A stretch of 64,000 nucleotides of DNA from Ramazzottius varieornatus (lineage: Eukaryota; Tardigrada; Eutardigrada; Parachela; Ramazzottiidae): positions 1,978,278 to 2,042,277 of the forward strand of contig BDGG01000004.1 of NCBI GenBank assembly GCA_001949185.1, given 5' to 3'. Positions within the stretch are counted from its first letter, which is position 1. The number at the start of each line of letters is the position of its first letter. Shown here one piece after another: positions 55,568 to 64,000 of this stretch. The notes under the pieces are model-generated. The model saw only the letters and a list, made by a program, of their open reading frames with translations, was not told where the DNA came from and made no database searches. The position numbers and the translations under genes are program-made.

Positions 55568-57396
55568 ATGTTACGAGCGTTACGAAGGATAACAACGTCC
55601 ACCATGTCCAAAGACAGCCGGAAGTCGAGAACACCCGATAGTAAACAGTCCAAGATCACCGCCTTTTTCGTCAAAACTCCGCCAACGAAGCCTCCCCGCT
55701 CCTTAAGACTGTCACCCTGTAAGCAACCGGTTTCTGCTGCAGATGCATCCACCGTAAGTTGGCCCCGGTTTGACACTTAACCGATGATGCTCTTATCATC
55801 GTGTATGTAGTTAATTTCTCTAGAGTGGCTGGAAACATTCACTTGCGAACCAAGACGATTCGACTGCTGAGCCACCGCGCAAGGTTGCCCATACCCTGGA
55901 GAAGATAGATGTCCACGAAAACCTGACGCCAGAAGACGTAGATGCGACACAAGTGGAACGAGAGACAGCTCGTCCAGGTGGTATCTTACATGTTCAAGGC
56001 TATGCCAAAGCCGAAGTGGCAACAGAGGATGTGACACCTGTTGCAAGTACCAGTGTCCCGACAGCTGAGCAACGTCAACACATCCACGAGAACTACATGC
56101 GGGCTTTGCTGATCCGAACAAGCAGAACCAATCCAGTCGTGCCAGAAACAGTGGGGGCTTCCTGGTTCGAAGTACTGCACGAAGAGTTCAAGAAACCGTA
56201 TTTCCAGAAGTTGTCGCAGTTCGTCACGGAAGAGCGCGAAAGAAAGGTTGTGTATCCACCAGCGCATCAGGTGTTCGCGTGGACCGAACACTTCCCCATC
56301 CAGGAAGTAAGTACAAAGCCTCTTGGTATCAGTGTCTAGCTATGTTTGAAGGCTTGCGGTTGTTCCAGTCTTTCCTTCCTTGCAGACGAAGGTGGTGATT
56401 TTAGGACAAGTAAGTTTGCTGTCGGGATGTCTCGCGATGGTGCTTTTGCTGTTGCAGATCAATGAGTTTGATCTACCGTCTATATTTTCTGTTTTCAGGA
56501 TCCGTATCACGGTCCAGGCCAGGCTCATGGTAAGACGATTTTTTCGGCAATAGAGGACAATCGAATTGACTTACGGTGATTTTTTTGCATGCCACTAAAG
56601 CACTTAAATAATCCGCTTGCGCAGGTTTGAGTTTTTCGGTGCCGAACGGAGTGGTTCCACCCAGAAGTCTGGTCAATATTTACCAAGAACTGGCGAAGGA
56701 ATATCCAGGAATTGTTTTGCCCAAAGGCGGAAACTTGACCGGATGGGTGAGGCAGGGTAGGTAGATCCCAACAGCAGTACTGTATGTGGTAGCTCTGAAC
56801 TTGGCGAAGCTCGGAGGCTTCGTCAAACAGTACGCCGTACGCGTTTACTGTGCGAAGCCGCGGCGGATCATTGAATGCTATACTTCTTGTCCAAGGTGTG
56901 CTCTTGCTGAATGCTTGCTTGACTGTGAGAGCCGGAGAAGCTAACAGCCATGCGGGACATGGCTGGGAAGAATTCACCGACGCTGTGATCATGGTAAGAT
57001 TGAACTCGTACCGCGTGACTTCTAGTCTCCGAAAAACATGCATTGCGAGTTCTAAAATGTTCACCAACTTTTACAGTGGCTGAATGAGCATCTGACGGGA
57101 GTCGTCTTCCTGCTTTGGGGACGAAACGCGCAAATGAAAGGCGTGAAGATCAATCCTGTAAGTTGCACCGTGTATCTCCATCAGGTTGACAGATCTTATC
57201 AACTACGAACAGTTTTGCTCGATAACTTGTTTCTGGTTTACAATGTTCAGTCCTGTAGAAACGCCATCACGTCCTCAAAGCAGCACATCCTTCTCCGCTG
57301 TCGGCTACCAAGTTCTTCGGCTGTGGCCACTTCACACAAACGAACGAGCTACTACTGAAGCAGGGAAAGCACCCGATTGACTGGTCCGACCTATGA
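55568..57396 (+). CDS. UNG: Uracil-DNA glycosylase, family 1 (8 exons)
   Basis: Removes uracil from DNA, the first step of base-excision repair, in nucleus and mitochondria. Exons: 55568-55753, 55824-56306, 56386-56409, 56499-56529, 56625-56756, 56896-56993, 57077-57157, 57259-57396. The ATG at 55604 (ccaccATG context) gives 378 aa; an in-frame ATG at 55568 adds [12 protein letters not shown]. Seen: a PCNA-binding PIP box QSKITAFF near the N-terminus, a disordered region, then the catalytic domain with [22 protein letters not shown] (catalytic Asp), [11 protein letters not shown], the substrate loop region [15 protein letters not shown] and AAHPSPLSA (catalytic His). All hallmark residues are intact. 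It is head-to-head with the AP-endonuclease homologue. Confidence 0.95.
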
Positions 57397-57774
57397 GGAA
57401 GTTGGTCTTAGCATACCAGAAGTGCGGACGAAACACCTCTTCTTTGTTAGCTTACGTCAAAATTTTCTTTTGTTTGCCAAAGATGTAAGAAGTGATCTGA
57501 TTTTTATTTCTCTAAGAAAACTCGTTCTACAATGAAACTCTGAAGGACTTCCTAGTCCTTATGAGACCTTCCGTTGTACAGTAACGCATAACATGTGAGG
57601 AAGTTTACTGCTAGACGACCGTGATGAAACTAAGTTCCTTCTGCCGAGCATAGAATGTACAGAATTACTTCAGTAGCCGACACATCGTACTGTTGAACAA
57701 GAATTGTTGAATAAAAAACAAGCCGAAAACGAAGCGGCTGCAGCCTGCTGGTGGTAAAGAAAACTGAACCAAGT
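57397..57774. other. Convergent 3' region between UNG and RBM22
   Basis: 378 bp with no coding signal; both 3' UTRs must lie or overlap here. Confidence 0.6.
57710..57715 (+). terminator. Possible polyadenylation signal AATAAA for UNG
   Basis: AATAAA 314 nt after the UNG stop and only 60 bp before the (convergent) RBM22 stop codon. If used, the two 3' UTRs overlap. Confidence 0.5.
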
Positions 57775-59495
57775 CTAGTAATTGCTTCCATGTTTTCCTG
57801 ACCCGAGCCTGTAACGAAAAGCAAAAGTTTACACTCTATTCCGCCAACTGACAAGCTAAGATTCGCAATTACTGACATGATGGAAAATTCGCGCTCACCT
57901 TGACGGATCTTGAGAAGGATAGTAAATTCCGTGAGGACCGCCAGCTGAAAGTTGAGGTGCGGCATTGAAACCAGGCTGCTCCAGTATCTTGTCAGGTGCA
58001 GGTAGTGCCCCAGGAAGTCCAGGAACCGGCGCCAAGCGTCTGCCGGTACCTCCCGGTTCTCCTCCCGCAACTCCAGCCTGTTTGGCTTGAGGCTTCGCCC
58101 AGCGGACATTCAGACGAATGCCGTGCAGAACAAGCTACACCAAAAGATGCTCGTTCAATAAAACGAAATGAACAGCCGGTTGAGATTAGGTGGAGTAGTA
58201 CATCGTACCTTGTTGAAGGACAGATCTGCGGCTATTTCAGCAGCTTGACGGGTGGTGTATTCAACAAAGGCACAGTGCTGCTTGTAAACCATCTTCACGT
58301 TCCTGATTTCGCCAAATTGATAAAAGTGATCCCTACAGAAACAAGCAAAAAGGTGGTGTCAATTTCGTTCGAGAAGGAAAGCATGTGAAAATCTTCCGTA
58401 AATCAATGATTATGAAGGATTTACATACCGCAGATCCTTCTCTGTTATGGGTTCGACCACACCTCCAATATAAAGCGTGGTGATGGCCATATCTTCGGGG
58501 TTCTCCAGCTTCGGCAGTCGACTTAGCTTGCCCATAAGCTTGTTGGCGACGGGGTCGTTCGTACCGTGATAACGATCCTTGATGTTCTGCGAGGAGAGGG
58601 GATCGTCTGGATCGGTTGGCTTCTCGTGGCGGTATGGGCACTCTTCACCACGCTTGCACTCTCCCTTCAGGTAGAAGGTGCAGACATGAGGAGCGTTTCT
58701 TTTGTAGTACGGTTCGTTCCGTCGTAGCCGCTTGAGAGTATCGTTCTGTGCAGCGGTGTAGCCAACGAGTTCCAGCCCCGACACTGAAGGTCCGGCTTGT
58801 GCGAGCTAGAAACATGGATTAACGCGGTACTTCAGTCCAATTCACTCGATCCCACCCGGAAAAAAAGTTACATAATTGTCCAATTACCGCTCCTTCCATG
58901 TTCTGTGTATAGTATTCCCTGTTCACCAGCGACTTAGGAACGTCGTGTTTCTGTCCCAGGACGGAGTCACGAAGCTGGACAGGAAGACCTATAAGGGAAG
59001 AACGCTCTATCTGGATAATTTGTTGTTATCTAAGAGCGGCCTGGTCAATCAGGCAAACAAGCGATAAGATCAGTTGTCTCCCACAACCATTACAATCACG
59101 TTCACGTACCATATTCCAGATCCAAAAGACATGTCTGGCAGACATTCTTCATCTTGGCACACGTCTGACAGACGATGGTTGTTTTATAGCGCATTCCTTT
59201 CCCGGGACACCATCGAAAGACACAGTACGGCCGCGTACAGATGTTACATTCACTGCCGTAGGATTCTTTGGTCATCCGCAGATAAGGATTGTCTCCCAAG
59301 CATGTTTCGCACAGGATTGGAAACTCCGCATCCTCCCATGACCTAACAAACAAAGACACTTGTTATCTAGCTCTAGCCTGAGAGTCTCAACAGAGTTGCA
59401 CAGAACCTTTAGGTACTTCGCGGTACTAAGTCTTATAACTGTAACATCCGTACTTACATTCGGTTGTACGGATTATTCCCCAAAGATAGCGTCAT
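57775..59495 (-). CDS. RBM22: RBM22 (Cwc2-type) spliceosomal RNA-binding protein (7 exons)
   Basis: Contacts U6 and pre-mRNA at the catalytic core of the spliceosome; nuclear. Exons in transcript order: 59458-59495, 59110-59342, 58888-58988, 58429-58805, 58209-58332, 57899-58134, 57775-57808; 1143 nt, 380 aa. Seen: N-terminal Cys-rich zinc-binding region ([27 protein letters not shown]-like [30 protein letters not shown]), a CCCH zinc finger ([19 protein letters not shown]), the torus motif KPTDPDDPL, an RRM (TTLYIGGV ... [13 protein letters not shown]), and a Gly/Pro-rich tail ending near [11 protein letters not shown], as in the vertebrate protein. It is head-to-head with GAR1. Confidence 0.96.
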
Positions 59496-59992
59496 GGTTC
59501 CAGATGGTCGATAAAACTTGACAACCAGTACGTTCAATGCTTCTCCCCAATCTCCGAGCTTAGTCAGAACGGATTTCGAGAAGAACAAGCCGAAGTAAAC
59601 GGGAGGAAGATGGGCCGAAGATTCTGAAGAAAGAAAGGAATAAATTGCAGTTTACGAAAACGTTTCCGTCTTACCTCGACGGCTCGCTATGCAACATAAA
59701 TCTTATTGACGTCAACCGGATACCTTTAGTCTTGATTCATCGATTGGTAATTTACTCTCAGCATTGATTTTACGACGAGTTCCACAGTTCAGCGTGCCAC
59801 TTCACGTCAGGAAACGTACTCGCAATTACACTGCTGTTTTCGACAATTTCTAAATCCTTGAATCGTATTATAGCTTCTCTTTCGCTCTTCCTGTCATTTG
59901 TTGCTTCGTTTTTTTACCCATTCTGCGAGTGCTTGCAGGTTATTTCGTCGGCGGGAATCGTAGAACCTTCGGGAAACTTGCTGTGGAGCGGC
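59496..59992. promoter_or_regulatory. Short divergent promoter region of RBM22 and GAR1
   Basis: 497 bp between the two start codons, so the promoters must be adjacent or shared. No coding signal. Confidence 0.55.
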
Positions 59993-61028
59993 ATGTCTTT
60001 CCGCGGACGCTCGCGCGGTGGAGGTAGAGGTGATCTTGGTGGCGGTGGACGTGGCGGAGGGAGATTCCGTGGGAGAGGTGGTTTCGGTGGCCGTGGAGGA
60101 GGTGGAGATCGTGGCTATGATGCTCCTCCAGAATCCGTTATGGGTATGTTGGCTAGAAATGCTTGTCTGGAACATAATTTATCGTAATCCGCGTGTCAAC
60201 CAGTGGCTTACCGGATGCCCATTGCCGCGGTTTGAGCAATGTCGCAATAGCCCTGTGTCCTCGCTGTATAAGTCGAACGTGCTAATTTGATGTTTCAGAA
60301 TTCGGATCACTGGAACATCCTTGCGAAAACGATTTAGTTCTGAAGTCGAATCTGGAAAAAGTGCCTTATTTTAACGCCCCCATTTACCTTGAGAACAAAG
60401 AACCCATTGGAAAAGTTGACGAGATCTTTGGTCCCATAAGGGATTATGTAAGTTATTGTTCCTACTGATTTTCGTAGAGCCCTGTGTAACTACTAAATTT
60501 GTACTCCTTATTGTCTTGGTTTTGATGTAGTCTGTGTCAGTGAAGCTCGGAGAGAATATGAACGCCAATTCCTTCAGCAAGTCAACTAAGGTAAGTGCAA
60601 CTTTGCTGCTTGGTTTTCACTTTATTGCACTCGTCAAAACTATTTCTAGCGCTTTTATCGCAAGTGCATCGCTTATTAGATTTACACCTAGTTTCCTTTA
60701 TTCGCAGTTCTTTATTGACCCCATGAAGTTACTGCCTTTGGAAAGGTTCCTGTCCAGTGCACCAAGAGGCAGTTCTCGTGGTGCACGAGGTGGAGGCCGT
60801 GGTGGACCGCGCGGCGGGAGAGGAGACTTCCGAGGAAGAGGAGGTTTTCGTGGCGGGGATCGCGGCGGATTTCGGGGTGGAGATCGTGGAGGATTCCGAG
60901 GCGGCGATAGAGGTCGTGGTTTTGGGGATCGTGGAAGAGGAGTATTTGACCGCGGCGGCGGACGCGGAAGGGGATTTGGAGGCGGGGACCGTGGCGGACC
61001 TCCTAACAAGAGATTCAAACCGTACTAG
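59993..61028 (+). CDS. GAR1: GAR1, H/ACA ribonucleoprotein subunit (4 exons)
   Basis: Core protein of box H/ACA snoRNPs, which direct pseudouridylation and stabilise telomerase RNA; nucleolar. Exons: 59993-60143, 60299-60447, 60531-60590, 60708-61028; 681 nt, 226 aa. Seen: an N-terminal RGG domain, the central beta-barrel core with [42 protein letters not shown] and the dyskerin-binding [13 protein letters not shown] segment, [15 protein letters not shown], then a C-terminal RGG domain with three GGFRGGDR repeats. The RGG regions throw long Pro/Arg-rich shadow frames on the minus strand. Confidence 0.96.
60841..60913 (+). repeat. Tandem 24-nt repeats coding GGFRGGDR in GAR1
   Basis: About three near-identical 24-nt units in the last exon of GAR1, each coding Gly-Gly-Phe-Arg-Gly-Gly-Asp-Arg. 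Confidence 0.8.
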
Positions 61029-61507
61029 AGAGCGTGAAAATTTCTTGAAGTTAACGAACAAGAGTTCGGGCATTTTTTATCGTATTGCCAACAGCTTTGC
61101 TCTCGTTTGCTTCCGTCGTTGTGCTATAATGTTACCTATCCGGGAACGGAACTAACGGTTTGACAGCAACGAGCGACTGGTATTCCAAATGATATACTTT
61201 GAAGGAATTTGTAGTCGAGTTTTGTTGACTGGTTACACACTAGGCTCTCGGTTTATGCTGTTGGGTTGGTCGCCGTTCTGACAAACAGTAATAAGGAAAA
61301 CGCATATTATTTAGACGCTGAACGATATGTATCGCGATATAAGGCGAAACGATTAAAGTTGAGATAAAACCACGAATGACACCTCCGTCGAAACGGAGGT
61401 AACAAGAATAAAACAGAAGGGCAACAGATTCAAGTCCCATTCCAAAGTACACTGGATGGAAGAGCAGAAATACAGACTTATGAGCCACATCATTGTTCAA
61501 ATTTCAA
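61029..61507. other. Convergent 3' region between GAR1 and the HSD17B10-type gene
   Basis: 479 bp. It holds the stem-loop at 61381-61400 with a nearby AATAAA, possibly the GAR1 3' end. No coding signal. Confidence 0.55.
61381..61400. repeat. Perfect 8-bp stem with CGAA tetraloop, before an AATAAA
   Basis: acctccgt, cgaa, acggaggt. An AATAAA follows within 10 nt on the plus strand (about 61406), 350 nt downstream of the GAR1 stop. Confidence 0.85.
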
Positions 61508-62601
61508 TTAAGGCTGCATCCGAAGTGCTCCATCTATCCTCACAGTCTCTCCGTTCATGAAAGGATTATCGATCACTGCTTCGACGATTTTGGCAAATTC
61601 GTCTGGCATCCCCAAACGGTGCGGAAAAGGTATCGTCGAGGCCAGAAATGTCCTAACCTTCTCCGGCAAAGCTTGTAAAAGCGGCGTGTCGAACAGACCT
61701 GAAAAAATCAGTTCGATTAACTGAACTGTTTAGGCGTCTAGACCGATCCATACCAGGTGCAATGGTAACCACCCGAATGCCCTGCGACGCTAGATCTCTG
61801 GCCATCGGAAGTGTCATTCCCGCTACAGCAGCCTTGCTGGCGGAATATGCAATTTGCCCTACTTGTCCTTCAAAGGCTGCTACGCTGGAAGTGTTGACTA
61901 TTACGCCTCTTCCTCCATCGGCATTGGGTTCGTTCTTCCCAATTAAGCCAGCAGCCAGTCTCGACACGTTAAAAGTTCCCACCGCGTTCACCTAGATAAT
62001 CAAAATATCGCTACCGTTAAAATTACTCCCTGGAACGGCAAATTGTCACGATCTTATTAAAGTACAAAGTATATAGTTTTCGACCGCGCTCCTTACAGTT
62101 AAGACTTTTATGAAATCCTCCAGCTTATGAGCAGCATCCTTGTTGAAGTTGTAAGTCTTGAAGGCAACAGCGACGCCGGCACAGTTCACACAGGCATCTA
62201 GTCGCCCAAACTTGGATTTTATCTCATCCAAGGCTTTCATAACGTCGGCTTCTTTCGTTACCTGTAGTACAGGAAATTGATGTGCCATGGTTTCACAAAC
62301 AGAGGCAAGGGTACTTCGAAGATGACACTCACGTCGACAGGTAGAAACAGCGCATTTTCGCCGAGTTCTTTCGCAATTTCTGCACCTTTGGAATTGGGTA
62401 GATCTGCAATCGCTACTTTGCCACCGATAGAGAGGAATCGCTCGACACATCCTTTGCCAAGTCCGGAAGCTCCTCCAGTCACCAACGTCACAAGATTCTA
62501 TACAAGAGACAGAGAGCCCGCAATTAACGATAAGTCGTAATATCGAAACAATCTCTCCACAGTACTGACGCAGTTCTGATCACCTTAACCCCGCCGGACA
62601 T
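61508..62601 (-). CDS. HSD17B10: 3-hydroxyacyl-CoA dehydrogenase type-2 / HSD17B10-type short-chain dehydrogenase (5 exons)
   Basis: NAD-dependent mitochondrial dehydrogenase of branched-chain fatty-acid/isoleucine breakdown; in vertebrates also part of mitochondrial RNase P. Exons in transcript order: 62584-62601, 62333-62497, 62097-62261, 61754-61991, 61508-61698; 777 nt, 258 aa, close to the usual 261. Seen: cofactor motif [10 protein letters not shown], an acidic residue after strand 2 (AIADLPNS), [23 protein letters not shown], catalytic Ser in [19 protein letters not shown] with the catalytic Tyr and Lys, [11 protein letters not shown], and the C-terminal [13 protein letters not shown]. 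The first exon is only 18 nt. Confidence 0.94.
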
Positions 62602-64000
62602 GCTCTCAGTGATCTCCGCAGCCCGCGTCAAAGCTTCTGCAAGGTAAAATCACGGTAGCAGGTGTTCTGGAGTTCAGAAATCAGAAGATATATGGGAGGC
62701 TTGCTTTTTTCTTCAGTGAACCGCTAGTGGGACAAATGCTGGGCAATCAAGAATTTTGAGTGTGAGTCGGCTGAATAAAACATAAGTCATGTCATATGAC
62801 ATACGGTCTGTGATACTTTGTATTGTCCTTTGTCTTTGCCTTGAACGTAGTGATGTTGGCACATATGAGTATTATATTAAATTAGAACTTATTAGATGCT
62901 TTCTGCATCTAATATATCATATTAACATTTTGTTGCCGCCGATACAGTGTGAGGCTATTACGTAATGCTCGCAGAGCTTAGTGATACAACGTTGCGTGCG
63001 ACTTGATACCCCATGTTATCCCTTTTCAAACCACTTCAGGTGGTCTAACATGGGATTTTTGGGCACGAGCTGTCGTTGCAGAGCTGGTTTTGTTCGTAAG
63101 TTTGTGTTTGAACCCCTCTGCCGAACTTTGCCCAGTGAAAGGCAAAGTACAACATTAGTGGAGATGAGCTTGTGAATGGAATGTGACTGAGGAGAAGCGA
63201 AAGCAGGTCACAAAAGAAGGAAATAAGGCTATAGCATTGTATTCTGAGTCACAAGGAATAGTTCAATGGTTGGCAACTTGGGATACGCGCTGCCATCATC
63301 CCAGTTCTCGCTTTCTTTCCTTTTAGCCTTCCTTGGCAGCAACAGTACCCGTTAGGGTGCTGCCCCGCGAATATTTCATGCCTCGGCCGAGGTTTGATAT
63401 TTAGTAGTATTAAATAAGATGAAAGCCAGAGCTAGAATTATCATATTAAAATCAAACCGCAGGGCGCTCCGTATTAAGGTTATTAAAATGCGGATTTTAG
63501 CTTCAGTTGATTAAAGTAATGCCTGATTTACATCAGCAAAAAGCGTGAAACTGTGCGCAGTGTGCTGCGTGCCAGTAAATCCTACGCATCAAGCACCTGC
63601 GCGTCTGTTACACTCACGAACGTTCGAATGTGGTGACTTGATTGAAGCAGCTTATTTCATTTCGGGGACTCACTTGCATACCCGCCATTCACGCTGTAAA
63701 AACCGCGTCGCAGCGTGATCCTGCAACACGTCTAGGATGGCTGCTATCCCAAAAATGCCATCACGGCTTGGAAGAGGGACACCAGGCAGAAGAGACAACA
63801 GCCGCTAAAACTGCTGTTATTTGTGACGGTTCCTTGGTGGTACTTTCAACTGATGAATCAGGACGTTTTTATTGCTGGATATGGATGAAACTGTATGGCT
63901 GGTGAAATTTTCAAGAAAGAAAATTACATTTTCCCGTTGACATGTCGATCTGAAAACGACTGAAATATTATATACATTATAATAAGAACCCAGCGACGCA
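62602..64000. other. Right end of window, no gene recognised
   Basis: 1.4 kb, largely AT-rich. An 87-codon plus-strand frame at 63642-63905 resembles no family. Short palindromes occur (atgtcatatgacat at about 62790, and an ATTAGATGC hairpin at about 62890). The first few hundred bases are the promoter side of the HSD17B10-type gene. Confidence 0.5.

Noticed and set aside
60698-61018. Minus-strand Pro/Arg-rich protein opposite GAR1
   Set aside because: It is the antisense shadow of the Gly/Arg repeats and has no splice or family support.
63642-63905. 87-codon frame near the right end
   Set aside because: No family features and no neighbouring exons; left as unannotated sequence.
1-64000. 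CRISPR array, prophage or bacterial operon
   Set aside because: The window consists of spliced animal genes; no regularly spaced repeats or polycistronic layout are present.

Overview
This is a compact animal nuclear genome segment, not a bacterial one. Sixteen protein-coding genes can be rebuilt by joining short exons across GT-AG introns, most of them about 50-150 bp. Every reconstruction gives an open frame with the expected family motifs. The gene set (neuronal nicotinic receptors, Unc-13, a noggin/trunk-like ligand, mitochondrial P450) and the very compact layout suggest a small protostome, probably an ecdysozoan. A tardigrade is my best guess, but the sequence alone does not prove it.

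Layout. 1-10.4 kb: two nicotinic acetylcholine receptor alpha-type subunits, convergent (1083-5874 + and 6211-10429 -). 13.4-16.9 kb: a mitochondrial-clan cytochrome P450 (+). 17.3-18.0 kb: a secreted cystine-knot ligand of noggin/trunk/PTTH type (-). 19.4-33.0 kb: a 30-exon unc-13 (+) with a likely internal alternative first exon. 34.0-35.7 kb: endophilin-B (+). 36.3-41.3 kb: a 20-exon SLC44 choline-transporter-like protein (-). 42.2-44.6 kb: medium-chain acyl-CoA dehydrogenase (+). 45.7-47.8 kb: a dual-specificity-phosphatase-like pseudoenzyme (+). 48.8-49.6 kb: a TMEM216/TMEM17-type four-helix membrane protein (-). 50.7-51.6 kb: H-type ferritin (+). 52.6-54.8 kb: an AP-endonuclease homologue with a long disordered N-terminus and an eroded active site (-). 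55.6-57.4 kb: uracil-DNA glycosylase (+). 57.8-59.5 kb: RBM22 splicing factor (-). 60.0-61.0 kb: GAR1 snoRNP protein (+). 61.5-62.6 kb: HSD17B10-type dehydrogenase (-). The last 1.4 kb holds no gene I can recognise.

How the genes relate. Several neighbours are head-to-head with related jobs: UNG and the AP-endonuclease homologue (successive base-excision-repair steps), and RBM22 and GAR1 (nuclear RNA processing). SLC44/ACADM, TMEM216/ferritin and ligand/unc-13 are also divergent pairs. The nicotinic receptors, Unc-13 and endophilin are membrane-trafficking or synaptic proteins. ACADM and HSD17B10 are both mitochondrial beta-oxidation-type enzymes.

Most notable: a 9-nt microexon coding the agonist-binding loop A tyrosine, kept in both receptor paralogues and skippable in frame; a phase-matched alternative first exon in unc-13; a phosphatase-like protein lacking both its Cys nucleophile and its general-acid Asp; an AP-endonuclease homologue lacking three metal/phosphate ligands; a splice donor buried in a perfect hairpin; and two short foldback elements inside introns. 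All exon borders come from reading splice consensus and conserved protein frame; none is backed by transcript data.
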